Assembly (NCBI GenBank): GCA_033980235.1
Contig: CM067067.1
Span: 36,337,700 to 36,401,699 of the forward strand
Direction of reading: 5' to 3'
Origin: Diadema setosum
Taxonomy: Eukaryota; Echinodermata; Echinoidea; Diadematoida; Diadematidae
DNA: 64,000 nt
The notes under the pieces were generated by a model that did not search any database, was not told the origin of the DNA, and worked only from the letters and a program-made list of their open reading frames with translations. Shown here in pieces: positions 24,077 to 35,999 of the stretch; position 1 is the stretch's first letter, and every line of letters starts with the position of its first letter. The position numbers and the translations under genes are program-made.

Positions 24077-26040
24077 ATGAGAGATAGAGAAAAAAGAGAA
24101 AAGAAAAGAGAAGAGGATGTCCTTCAATTTGGCCTTTTGCCATTAGGGTAATTTGAATAAGGTATGTTCTTGCACGATTATTAAATGAAATGGCGTAATC
24201 GATGTTGCTTTATATTGACCGGAATAACTACATAATGAATACAAAAAAGGGGGAAAAACAACAACACGTCTTTCCTGAAAAGAAATTGAATCTTTCGTAC
24301 TGCGCTTTGAGTATTCTCGGTGTAGTGGATATAGGAGCTAAATTATAAAGTAAAGACTAATCTTGTGGTCCAGAGGGGTCCAGTGCGATATAGCTACGGT
24401 GAGCTGACTATTGGACACCATAAACTATTTATTCATTTTCACATGTTTCACGGATGACACCAGGTCGATCATGTTGATAGGAAGATAAAGGACCGTAATT
24501 TGTTGACCGTCTGCCCGGGTCGTTGCCGCGGCTGGTCTCGGCACTCTTTGATAGCCCGGCAATGCTCGAGTGTAATGACTTTAATTTGTCGCTGATTATT
24601 TAGTCGGCATGCAAACTTGATAAACACACCCGATAATTGGTCACAGCCTCATGCAAGAAAACGGCGGAATGTCTATTAGAGTGATTTGTAATTCGACAGG
24701 TTGAAAGAAAGGCCGGGAACCAAAATACAATAGTTTTCGGATCCTTTGTTTGTCCACTCCTCTGGTCCTTGCCACAAGTTTGTCACCAGTCATCACCTCG
24801 CCATTACTAGAAAAAATCTTTTGTCTCGATTTAGAGGTTAACTTGAAGCATTTCAAGAATTTAAACCGCTTTTTTACATGTTTGAGTGTCCTCATTCAAC
24901 CGTTTGTATTATTTTTTTTAATGTATAAGTTTGTGTAACTTTTTTTTTTATATGAATGTTCACTCTATTCAAAGTTTGGAAGGTTTTTTTTTTTCTTCAA
25001 GCTTTTTAAGAGAATTATAACAACATAGAATTTCCATCGCGGTATCAATAACAATATAGATATTTTCTGTGCTCCACAAGGTACCTATTATTCCTCCATT
25101 CATATTTACAATTGGCGTGTCTATGTCCCCGTCCCCAATAAAACCCAGTGAGTATCTCTCAATATCATGATACATATGAGCGTAATTGAAAAATATGGTC
25201 AAATCTATTTGCTTGTGTATGAATGAACAAATTTATACAAATCATAATCTGCAATAACCCTTAAAAACACATTCACAATACAAAATGTCCAATCCGCGTG
25301 TGCAGACGAAGAATTCTTGCTTAGTTTCAGCCAAAAATGGATAATAAATGGCATCTTTTAGAATCAAGGCTGCCCTTGCATTTATACCTTCCGTTTGAAG
25401 GTGTGATTTCATACTAATGATCTTTGCTTTTCTGTCTTAATTTCCTGTATTGTTTCTATCTAACCAGTTGCACCCAACTTTCAAAGTACGCGCCCTCTTT
25501 CTTCTCTTGTTCTTTTCCATAGCTATTGGCATGTAGTGTCATCCCTACCAGCGCTACTTCTGTCAAAGCTGTTTTTTTGGTTTTCTCTTCTTTTTTTTTC
25601 TGCAAGGAGCTGTGGTTAAAGGCGCGCTATAAACACCTTTCTTTCACATCCATCACCATCTCCGAGGTCCTGCCAAGTTTAAGTGTACGTCTGTACGACA
25701 AATCGAGTTATGCATTACAACAGGATATTCTGGTTTGCACGAAAAAGGGGGGGGGGTGAGAGGGCATGTCCTATAAAGAGCTACTATCCATATTCAGAAG
25801 GGGAAAGGGGAAAAATGAGCAGCGTTGAAGTATACCATTTCTAAAGTTTTACTTGAGTGATAACACAACTCGAAGAAAGTGTAATCTTGCATTCTTGTTT
25901 GCCCTTGTCAAAAATTACAGAATTACACTATTCTTCTTGTTAAGGTAGAATATAGTATAAAAGAAATAGGTCAATGAAAGATTTATTCTTTAAGAATGCG
26001 GTGTGAGCCGCTCTTTCCCCTATCCCTAGGCTCTATGCGC
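22290..26040. other. Upstream region of the Hox promoter
   Basis: AT-rich with unique GC-richer islands at 23040-23240 and 24480-24620. The latter includes CTTTGATA (TCF-like) and GATTATTTAG (homeodomain-like) motifs. No coding sequence is seen. Confidence 0.35.
24036..24075 (+). repeat. (GT)n microsatellite
   Basis: Twenty uninterrupted GT units. Confidence 0.95.
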
Positions 26041-26061
26041 AAGTGTCAAGCAGCGATGCAG

Positions 26062-26067
26062 TATAAA
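26062..26067 (+). promoter_or_regulatory. Candidate TATA box of the Hox gene
   Basis: TATAAA occurs in the context GCAGTATAAATGATTT, 464 bases upstream of the start codon, at the left edge of the GC-rich block that runs into exon 1. A start site about 30 bases downstream would give a leader of roughly 435 nt. This is positional inference only. An ATG at 26119 then opens a long overlapping upstream reading frame, which argues for caution. Confidence 0.35.
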
Positions 26068-26530
26068 TGATTTCCCCTCCGAGATATGTGGATAGAAATC
26101 ACAAAATTAATTTCCACGATGGTGATCATTATTCCGTTTTCATCCGCCTGGTCGTCTGCCGGGCTGGTGTCGTCTGCGCGGGAATCTCGGACTCGTCTTC
26201 TCGCTCGAAGCCCTAGCTTCCGGATCGTATTACAGTCCCCTGATACCGCCGGCCCCGGGGCCCCCGCTCCGATCGGGTTAGGTCGCGTTCCGTTCCACTG
26301 GGCCATATACAGCCGTCGTCTCCCATCGTCCCATAGAGCTATCACTCAAGAGTTCCTCTTTCTAAGACGGACGTCTTACGGAAATCTTAAAAGAATTCTA
26401 GAGTCATACAGTGACGAGAAGGCGATCGCAATATTAAACGGCGGTTACTTTTTTTTCGGCGTGAAACACCCGCAGGCCAGCAGCGCGGGAAGTAAGAGTG
26501 ATCAAACAAAGTCTCTATTTGGGGGTAATA
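26068..26530 (+). promoter_or_regulatory. GC-rich 5' leader/proximal promoter region
   Basis: This block is clearly richer in G+C and CpG than the AT-rich surroundings and runs without a break into coding exon 1. It contains ATGs at 26086 and 26119 in one frame that stays open to 26667 and overlaps the Hox start codon. It also contains a possible splice acceptor, CACCCGCAG|GCC at 26474/26475, with a T-run about 15 bases before it. A leader spliced at 26475 would have no ATG before 26531 within this exon. Transcript data would decide between a continuous and a spliced leader. Confidence 0.45.
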
Positions 26531-27086
26531 ATGAGCGTGTACTACGCGGATTACCACCATCAATCAGCGGGCTTGAACACGCGAGCAACGGGCGATGGCT
26601 GGATCGCCACCGCCGCAACGGCCCGTGCTCCGATGGATGCCTCGCCGATCCTGTCGTCGCTCAATGACCTCAATCCGTCCACACATCATCACCAGGGCTC
26701 ACAGGGCTTTTCTCAAAGCAACCTCGACAGTACTTTCCCCTTTTTCATGCCACAGTTCTACCCGCACCACGGCACGGAGGCCTACGGAACGCAGCCAGGG
26801 AAAGCGTTCAGCTCCTGTAGCCTCGGCTCCTCCGCCGGCGTCGGCGCACCGGGCCAGCACGGCGTGGTCGCGCCGTACTCCTCGCCTCTTTTCGACCAGT
26901 GCAAGCAGAACGATCTCGGCTCATCGTATCTGTCCTATAAGGCTGCGGACTTTCAAAAGCAGCAGGACCTCGATCCTAATGGGGACAGGGAGATCAGGGA
27001 GATCTCGTCGCTGCGCTGCGGCAAGGAGAGAGATGGTGATAAAATGGCATTCTATCCCTGGATGAAGAGCGTTAGCCCTACATCAG
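26531..27086 (+). CDS. Hox7: Hox6-8 group transcription factor (probably Hox7), coding exon 1
   Basis: First coding exon of a central-class Hox gene, encoding residues 1-185 plus the first base of codon 186. The protein starts MSVYYADYHHQS, continues as a low-complexity region rich in Ser, His, Gly and Ala, and ends with the hexapeptide FYPWMKS; YPWM is at residues 175-178. In Hox proteins this motif contacts the PBC/Exd homeodomain cofactor. The start is the ATG at 26531: an A lies at -3, the N-terminus has the short Tyr/Ser-rich form usual in Hox proteins, and the frame upstream has no other ATG before it closes. The donor is CAG|GTGAGG at 27086/27087, and an in-frame read-through continues only briefly into the intron. 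The exon joins in phase 1 to the homeodomain exon 33.9 kb downstream. The product is expected to be nuclear. Membership of the Hox6-8 group is firm; the number 7 rests on remembered homeodomain signature residues and is less certain. Confidence 0.93.
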
Positions 27087-28408
27087 GTGAGGACATGGTT
27101 GGCATTTTTCACATCCGCATTCATTTTCTGCCCTCGAAACTACACTTATCAACTGTGTCATTTGTAACAAATGTAGACTAAGAGTGTTATCAATATAAAA
27201 AGCAGATTGAATATTTCCTGCGAGGCGCGAGCATGATATTCGACACATTCTAAAAGTCGCATTTCTCTTTCCGCCGCACAAAACCTGGCGCCTTGGCGTA
27301 CGTGCTAGGGATACTCATAAAAGCTAAACACAAACCTCCCTTTATCTTACACATTAATTACTAAATGATAGACAAACATAATATAATTCATTAATACTAA
27401 ATGCTACTTACATACTGGGCAGTATGTTTAACATTGTGTGAGTTACAAGATACTCTCCATGCACACGTTAAAAAAAAGCAAAAGTAGGCCTCTATGTCAC
27501 CGTTATAGACTACGTAATTATTCCATTACGTCTGTAAGCACCGCATCCAATTGTCAAATTTAGAAGTAAATCAAGACAAAATGAAAAAAAAAAGGAAGTG
27601 ATGCAAAACAAAGAGAATTGAAGTAGTCAAATACTGCTGAATCTATCGCACTTTTCTCAGAAGTACATGCAAATACCAAGTGGTTTGATCATGATTTGTA
27701 TTTGAATTTGAATTCTAAACCGATCAATTATGGAAGATATGCGAATCTGAACAGCTAAAGTATAATGCTTATTGTATCATACATGTATACAAATTTTGTT
27801 TCTTGCTTGGAGAATATTATGCCAGACAACTAGGACTCATACCGACCCTAAATAAAACAATCAACACTCCGTCATAGCTCGTACAATCAGCCGTAGCATG
27901 AGGGTTTGCTTTCGACACACGATGAAATTCATGCATTGCTATTCTGTACGTCGCCGAAACCTTTTGCTCATTAACCTCCAAGCACCAAAAATTGTACAGC
28001 TTTTACGCATACTCTACGCACAAGTTTCACTCAGATACAGAATGTACTTAAATACAGACATACTTATTATATAGCGTAGTTCATGATATGAACATAGCAT
28101 GTTGTGATATTTTTAACATGCGACACATCCACATTGTTCCATGCAAGTCTTGTTCGGTGCTCTCTGTATGTAGCAAGAATGACAGTGCACATGTGTATTA
28201 TAATATGAATTATGCATTTTTGCTGTACGTATGTATGTTACTATGTTGCTGTTGCTGCTTATCATCAGAGACATTTTTGTAGAAATTCCGACACGTAGGA
28301 AATAAAAGGGTTCTCGACTGCACACTGAAAGAAAAATAACCCCGTATCTATTATCTATTTATATGCTGTTACCTCTTCATTGATTTACAGTCGATTAAAA
28401 CCACATTG

Positions 28409-28587
28409 CAGGGCTGCCAACTCTCACTCATTGAGAGTGAGACTCACTCATTTTGGTCCTTTCTCACTCTAAAACTTTATTTCATTTGCATGCATTTCTA
28501 TTGATCTCACTCATTTTGACTCCGAAATTATAGCGTTGGCCTATGGGAGTCTCACTCTCAAGTAGTTTCCAATGTTGGCAGCCCTGA
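28409..28587. mobile_element. hAT-like MITE, 179 bp, 6-bp target-site duplication
   Basis: The terminal inverted repeat CAGGGCTGCCAAC is matched by GTTGGCAGCCCTG at the right end. The direct repeat ACATTG flanks the element directly at 28403-28408 and 28588-28593. The CAGGG start fits hAT elements; six-base duplications are described for some echinoderm hAT groups. The interior is built of TCACTCA/ACTCTCA motifs in both orientations and has no coding frame. It sits 1.3 kb into the Hox intron. Confidence 0.85.
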
Positions 28588-29367
28588 CATTGCCAGTACT
28601 TAGATCTACTGGGCTTAGGGAATTATCACTAGTTATCAACATTCTCAAATATTAGTGACTGGTGAATGGGTCTGTTGTAGTCAATTAAGTTCGACCACTA
28701 TTAGTTTATTTCAGCAACTTCTGTTTAATCTCCTATTTTTTTTTTCAAATGAACTCAGACACAATGTTTTGACTCTCATATACACAGAAACCAATCTCCA
28801 AAGACCTAAACAACGTGTGTAGGAGTCACTCGTACTACAGAGTTACATTTACAAAGTATTCAGTACATAAGCGTCACGCAAAGAACCCTGGGAGTTTTTG
28901 CCAACCTGTGGTCGTCTGTGAAGGTGCGGTTCGGTATAAACCACGTTACCAATTTAGTAAATTGATAAGTTAGTTATTATGAAACAAACAGTGTGTAAAT
29001 AGACGCGTACTGCAAAGTGCATTTTGCGTGTTCAATCCGGTTTGCACATGAAAGCACTACAGAGGAATGAAATAAAAATTGTAAAGATACAAGAAGTATT
29101 GAATCAGGGCGAAATGCTATGTTCTGTTAAATTAAGGAGGACCTGTATTCTTGAGGTGTGAATTTTCTTAAATTTATATTCTTTTTAGGGGTTTCATTTT
29201 AGTTTTTACCAACACATGTAATTTGAGGACGTGTAAAAATAAGGTAATAAATATATTTAAAAGTCAAATTATCTACAATGATACGATTAGAATGAGGACA
29301 TCTTGTTCCCCTAATATCAGTTACACAGTATACAGAAAATGCATTGGTCTTTGAAACCATCCGTACC

Positions 29368-29369
29368 TT

Positions 29370-29395
<26 letters not shown>
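29368..29395 (+). repeat. Poly-T tract, 28 bases
   Basis: Followed after a few bases by a G run. On the minus strand this is a poly-A that could be a retrocopy tail, but no body was recognised. Confidence 0.95.
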
Positions 29396-29400
<5 letters not shown>

Positions 29401-30100
29401 AGGGGGGGGGGACTTTTATGTAAAACAACCGACAACATTCAAACGTATAGTAACAGTGATGTCGATTTCTTTTTAAGCTTAGAAAATTATCACCTCCAAC
29501 CCCTCCCCCCGCGTCCTTCAATAGGAAGAAGAAAAGAAAGGAGGAGGAGGAGGAGGAGAAGATGATGATGATGAAAGGTTGGAATAAGTGAAAAAAAGCT
29601 ACATGAAAATGAATAGAATAAAAACAAATACTGATAAATTGAGCAATGATATTCTCATCCTTCAGTTTACCTAAGATCTCAGGTGTGATTGGTAATCCCA
29701 GTTTAACTATGATTTTAGAAAAAAAAATATGAAACAAATGTAATTTTTGCGAATTTTGCGACGGTATATTCACCACGCCTCGTTCGCAGAAGTATAGAAG
29801 CGGGTCAAATATCAAATAGCATAGCTTGAATTGTGCACGGCATGGTACTGGAGTGGCACGCAATATACGCCTGTGCTTGTGAAGCTTCTTTTCTCTGCAA
29901 TAGCCGCTCATGCTGTAACAAAACAATATCAAGCAAACCATTCAAAAAGGTCGACTGCATTTTCCTATTGCATGAAATACGTCTATGTAATGAAGGTTGT
30001 GGATTGTGTTCGAAGTTTACAAAATAATGCATTATTACTGTAATATTCTTTCCCTTGTGAATGGATTTTCTTTGTGAAGCCAGATTGCTTAGTTTCTACT

Positions 30101-30123
30101 AAAAAAAAAAAAAAAAAAAAAAA
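30101..30123 (+). repeat. Poly-A tract, 23 bases
   Basis: Uninterrupted A run. Confidence 0.95.
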
Positions 30124-31559
30124 GCAGTGTTGCCTAAAAATTACTTTGGTTTAGGTAGATTAGATAATGCAAGTATAGGATTAGTGTTTTCCCCTCTTTC
30201 TTTTTAGACATTGTACGTGTCACTTGAATTTCCAATCCGTAGGTTTGCACGGAAATTTGTGCACATTATTTTGACTAATTAGCACAGAAAGGATTAAGGG
30301 TAAAAATGACAAACGCCATCTCCCGACGTGTAACCACAGGTTTGGATTCCATTACTGTATCATGAACGCTTCCTACAAATGTTGTCCAAATATCAATCTT
30401 CACCTAAGCACACACTCGCGTGCTAACAGAAAAAAAAGGGAGGATAGACAAAGTAAAAATTGTTGACGCCTTGAGAGCTGTAAATGTCCTTGTTTATCGT
30501 GAAACTAGATTTAACTACCCAAGACGAATTCGGATAAGATTGTTTCGATCAAACAGGCCACAGTTTGACGTAAATCTATGATACTGAGAATATCGTTTAT
30601 TGTATCATACGCTGAACATTTTAATACTCAGCTATAGCTAGACCACGAAGGAAACCGACAGAAACGTAGACAGAGAAAAAAAACTACAGAAATCCAACAG
30701 TGCTTAAATTTGCATTCCGTACATGACTGGCTCATTACACAACAACAGAGCGGATGAAATCTTAACCGGAAGGGCTAAAGTTTGTCTTCTTCATTCCATC
30801 AAGGTGAATCCGTGATCCATAACCTGCCTATAGTTTGTTTGAGACCGCACAACGTCCACCATTATCATTAACCCATTTACAGACACCGGATTTGCGAGAC
30901 ATTCTTTATACAAAGTTAACCCTTTGGAAAGGGAGGAAATCTCATAGGCGGCTGGAGTAGCTTTATTTGGAGATATGCGTGTTGAGTCGTACTTTAAGGT
31001 CTGCAAAGTCGAGTTCAGTCCTTTCTAATTTCGAAAAGACTGATTCTTCCTCCATGTACATACGAAGCCTGGACAAAATTAATAATGAAACAAAATACCC
31101 GTAGTGCTTTGTACACTTTCTGTAGAGCCATATTTGTGATATGACTTTTCTTTTGCAGGTTTTATAATTCACCCATGAAGTAGGCCTACCTGAAAATTTT
31201 CATATGAACAGCCAAAAACGTGTCAAAACGTCACCTGTGTAATACATTTAGATTTAATTTAAATTTGGAGTGATCATGAAAAGAAGTGATAAGCAACTAG
31301 CTATGAGTATGCAAAGATTCAAAGATTTCTTGATTTGGCTTCCCAAACATTTGGATTTTCCCCCGTGACAAAATGAGGGGTAAATCATGCACTTCAGTCT
31401 ACTTTATAAACACTAAACTTCAAATTGCGTTATTCCATAGATAACTTGGATACCCATGTTTTATTGTATTAATGCGTAGTATCAGTGGTTACCAAGAGTC
31501 TTTTTTTTTTCTTGTCATAAGATTGGTGGTAACCGTTCTGTGTGGAATTTATAACGGAT

Positions 31560-31758
31560 GTGATTAAGCTAAAGATGTATAATCATGTGTAATGAAACTG
31601 TTAAAATTGTAGGCAATAACCATGCGATGTTGTATCATATGTGTGTATATCATAATTATGTTTGATGATATTCCTGAAAATAAGGAATTGTAAAGCAATG
31701 TCATGCAGAGAATAAATCAAATCAAATCAAATCAAATTAAATTAAATCAAATCAAATA
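31560..31758 (+). mobile_element. 3' end of a non-LTR element with (ATCAA)n tail, plus strand
   Basis: CAGAGAATAAATCAAATCAA begins the terminal motif at about 31708 and continues as a pentamer tail to 31758. The same end, CAGAGAATAAATCATATCAA plus pentamers, appears inverted at about 52717-52765. A shared end with a simple-repeat tail in two orientations is the signature of a LINE or SINE 3' end. Only the 3' UTR is visible and the 5' limit is arbitrary. Confidence 0.55.
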
Positions 31759-32201
31759 ACATCCTTATAACGTTGTATATTAAATCATTTCACTGAATTA
31801 GGCATCTTACTTATGAATAGTGTCTTTGAATATTCACTATACATGTACATTTATTCTCTCCTCTTTTGTCTTTTAAAACGAGATATTGACAGTTGAATTT
31901 GAAATATAAAGTTATAAATTCATGAATCCATTCATTTTTTATTACTTTCAAGAGTAGTTAGTTTGTCTCAAACTTCAGATCGATTGATTGGTGACGTATA
32001 AAAGGATCAACAAACCAACGTGTTTCATGTTTTTATCATCGTATATATACTCGCTTCTTTCTTTCTTTTTTCAAGTATATGTCCCGTCGACAGGATTACC
32101 CTCATAAAATTGTTGGTATTCAGCCGAAAATATTGCAAAAAAAAAGAAGACTAAGAAACAAGAAAGAGATAAAATGGTTTAAAATGTAAGCTTTAATAAT
32201 A

Positions 32202-32902
32202 ATTGTGACCGTGCACCACAAAACAAACAAAAAGTCGCACCTCTTGATTTTAAGTGAGGACTCAAAAAAAGGGGAAATGGTTCAACCGAGTCAATTTTGG
32301 GTTTTTCATATTTTTTGAAAGAGCTACCCTTCTTCTACATTATTCTTCAATTTGGTATCATAACATGAATGGGAAAGTGTGTTTTTAGCAGTTTTTCTAC
32401 AACCCTTTTGAGGGGAAGAGTAGAATGATCACGCTTGTCTTATAGAGGCCGCTTATCATGTCTTGAAATCCTTTGCACACTCTTCATTTTCAAGTCTAAT
32501 AACTTTTGAAAATATGACGCTACTGCTTTGAAAGTTAGCATTAATCATGAGCAGAATGTCCTAATAGAACATCTTTAATTCAAGCCTAATCTGATAATAC
32601 CTTCATTGTTGTTGCTCTGGCGGTTTACATCCTGTGTTTTGTCCCTTTCGTGGCACAGCTAGCACGGCTTCGTAAAGATTAAGTGTTTGAATATAGACGT
32701 GTACTTCAGAGCCTCTTTTCTCAGTTCACACTTTTCAAGAGTGCTTTCTTTCTTTCCAGTATTTAGGTAGGTTAGGGTAGTCCATTTGTATTGTGGTATA
32801 CATCATTTTAAAGCTTAGAGTCTGCTCTCTCAGAATCTGCCCTTAACTGAAAAATCCATGTCTCGCGACTTTTTGTTGGTTTTGTGGTGCAGGGTCACAA
32901 TT
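32202..32902. mobile_element. DNA-transposon MITE with ~37-bp terminal inverted repeats
   Basis: The ends are near-perfect reverse complements over about 37 bases. The left begins ATTGTGACCGTGCACCACAA and the right mirrors it with CTG for GTG and one further change, then AACAAAAAGTCGC in both. The 0.7 kb interior has no transposase frame. A target-site duplication cannot be fixed because AT/TA-rich flanks blur it, so the superfamily is open. Confidence 0.8.
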
Positions 32903-35265
32903 ACAATCAAAGACGCTATATCTCATTTTCCTCATTCTAAGAGAATTGTGAAATTTGAAACTTTTCAGCTTCCACCAGATATTTATGCTGCGGTGCTTTG
33001 CATCTATGTGTTTTGTCTCAACTCCTATTCTTCGGTATCCTTTTATTCCATGTAATTTCCAAAGACATTGTTCCTCCTGTCCCTGTTGTCGGTTCTTGAA
33101 AAGTAAGATTAAGCAATACATATAATTTTCATAATGCATAGACTTTGAACATTTGCGAATTGCAGTTAAAAAAAAGAAATCTATACTCGGTGATTTTCCG
33201 GGCTTTCTTAATAATGAACCAGATAAGTTAATTTGGTTTACGATGCGAAATTCTCATTCTGTTCATCTGAAGCCGTATGCGTCTGATAGAGAATCTTTTT
33301 TTTTTTATGAAATGACTTTACGTTTTGTTGGAAGCAAGAAGCCGTCAGATGAGACAATCTCGAACATGGTAGATTGCTCCCGACAAACGGCATCCTGGAA
33401 CTCAAGAGAAAGTGACCTTCCTTGAGTTTTACTTAATGGCCAGCTTACATTCATTTTATTGTATTCTTCGAGTGCAGTTATTCTTTTTTTATGAATGAAT
33501 AGAAGATAATCTTGAAAAAAAAAGGCCAAATATCCCGACGACATAAGACTGTAGACAATGTGCAAACAAAATATCATTGGAAAAAAGTTTTCAGTTTCAT
33601 GATTTTCAGTTTGTTTATTTGTTTGCATTTACTTACAATATTAATCGGTCAGATTTGTAGTCACACATTGCAAATTGATTTTACTCACTCATTGACCTTA
33701 TATGCCATGTACTGGTCTTGTTCTCCTGTTTGGGATAACAGATAATCCTAAACTCCGAGGCTTCATATCATGCCGATTTATTTTTGTCTAAAAAAACCCA
33801 CATAAATATCATTAATATCATTTTATACGATATGCTTGTTTCTGTCTTTCTTTAATCATCTCTCTGTTAAGAATAATTTAATAGAATGTTGTTGTAAAAT
33901 GTTAAAAAAGAGCCCAAAACTGTCAGTAGAAATGTCAAGTAGAGGGGTAGGCAATAAAAGGGTATTCGACTTTCCTTTGACACTGCTGTTCATACAGCTC
34001 TCTACATGTTTGGTTCAGCTCATTCCCCTTCAGCTCAATCTATTTTCATAATTCCATATTTCTCGAAGTAGTAACACATTCTTTGACATTGGTACAAGAA
34101 ATAAGAATGCAAAATGTATACAATTATGCATTTCAATTGATTGTACAATACAAAATGAATACCGTACTGAACACAAAATTTTAACTCTCATGTATATGGT
34201 AAAAAGGTGTCTTAGCGAGGTAACAGAAATAATTTGTGGCCAACATAAAAGCTAGCTTGTAAAACTACAGGCCATAACATTCATAGGTGTGAAAATTACG
34301 GAGAATGGATATGAATGCCTTGGTCAACTAAAATTATTTCAATAAAGAAATCAATTTTGAAGAATGGAATCGTGTAGACCACATGTTGCATCTGTCGAAT
34401 GAATTTGTATATTCCGTGATATACATGTGATAATAGGAAAAATAATATGAAATGTCGTAATGGGATGTCATGGTTCTTTTAAAGAAGGACAGTTTAACAA
34501 AAGTCAGCGTTTCGTTAAACGAAGTTTGACGAGCGTCTTCATTTGGTCGACGACGGTTTGACGAATGCCTATCAAAAATATCGTCATTTCTTTAACAATG
34601 TTGCTAACAATGCTCTTTCCCCCGTAAAACCGTGTAAAATCCATAAACAAAAACCAAAGCATGTATAACAATCCTACAAGCTTTGTCTTTTTTAGTGGGA
34701 CCCTCCATTTTTAGAATGTTGCATATTGTTTACTTTCTTCTGACTGCTTGAGTTTCATGACAATGTATAATTATCGTGAGGTCATACAATTATTGTAAAC
34801 TCTTTATCTTACGTAGTTTTAAGCACCTTATTTTCTGTTACCAAAAAAGTGATGTCTATATGCTTTTGTCGAAAAATTGAAATGAATTAAATTGAATTTA
34901 ATTTAATTGATTAGATCTTAACTGACATCTTGACCATAATACCATCGTCTAATCCATTCGGATAGATAGTGTTATTGTGAAATTATGCTTTCAACTTCCG
35001 CAACTTTCTCATGAATTCCCCGATTTTGATGATATCTCTGTAGATGCCATTAAATTTGTTTCCTCTTCCTCTTCTAATTAGGCCATTCCACTCAAAATGA
35101 AGTGGTCCTCTCTCATAATGTTTGTACGTATGCTTTGTAAGTGGTCTCCCACAGTCATGAACTAGGTGGCATAGTATCAACCATTGATGGACGAGCACGG
35201 CAGTTTTGCACACATTGAACGAAAGACTGAAAGATCATTTTCTACAACCATTCCCACCCAAACAA

Positions 35266-35400
35266 AATATTCAATTCAATTCAATTCAATTCAAAATGAT
35301 TTTATTTCCAAATAAAGTAATACAAAGTGATATACACAACGCTTACTTGAGTATAACATCAAAAGGAACTTTGAATCACGTAATTTTCAACAAAACATGA
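35266..35400 (-). mobile_element. 3' end of a non-LTR element with (TTGAA)n tail, minus strand
   Basis: On the minus strand GGAAATAAAATCATT runs into four to five TTGAA pentamers (35269-35295). The same arrangement recurs at 43745-43795, so a shared 3' terminus with a pentameric tail defines a second non-LTR family here. No coding sequence remains. Confidence 0.55.
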
Positions 35401-35473
35401 ATACAATTATTATAATGATATCAACTCTGGTTTGGATAAATAAACAAGTAAGCAATACAATCTTAATTTATAA

Positions 35474-35476
<3 letters not shown>

Positions 35477-35521
<45 letters not shown>
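35477..35521. repeat. (TA)n array
   Basis: Pure TA dinucleotides, 225 bases before the fold-back element. Confidence 0.95.
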
Positions 35522-35526
<5 letters not shown>

Positions 35527-35746
35527 CTTATAAAAAAAGAGGAATTCACAAGAAAAGCATAGCTTGTAAAATTTGTGAATTACTCTAGATGGTGAGGGTA
35601 TCTCAAGATCCGTCACGGACTCCATATATAAAGTATTGATGATTATGATAATGATAGTGATCATAACAATGATAATAATAATGGTAATAGTAACAACAAT
35701 TATAGAAGTAGTAGTAGCAATAACAGTACGTATATATATATATGTA

Positions 35747-35830
35747 TATATGAAGAGCTTGCTTCCAAAAGGCGATAAATCCATCATTTTTAATGGATTT
35801 AGCGCCTTTTGGAAGCAAGCTGTTCGTATA
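35747..35830. mobile_element. 84-nt fold-back element next to a TA array
   Basis: A near-perfect palindrome. GAAGAGCTTGCTTCCAAAAG at 35752 is followed by GCGATAAATCCAT, a loop of about six bases, and then the reverse complement, with about 37 of 39 positions pairing. TA-rich sequence directly precedes it. The arm is closely related to that of the element at 46489-46740, so these are two members of one family. There is no coding capacity. Confidence 0.75.
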
Positions 35831-35999
35831 AAAAAAAACACAAAAATCATCATCTTCTAACACGATCATCACACTAACTTTGGTTGTATTGTTGTTATAT
35901 GTCAAATGTTGAAAAGGAAGACAGGTGAAGAAAACTTGCTGAATCTCTATGCTGATTTCATCTTTGAATATGCATTATGTACTTGTTTTAATATCATGA

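Noticed and set aside
26595..27065. 156-codon plus-strand frame over exon 1
   Set aside because: Out-of-frame shadow of the Hox exon; Arg/Ser/Pro-rich composition follows from GC-rich codons of the real frame.
34870..34912. TTGAAATGAATTAAATTGAATTTAATTT as another (TTGAA)n element tail
   Set aside because: Units are irregular and the GGAAATAAAAT context of the family is missing.
34983..35213. 76-codon minus-strand frame starting MCKTAVLVHQW
   Set aside because: Looks mildly protein-like and lies next to a non-LTR tail, but no family could be recognised, so it was not called.
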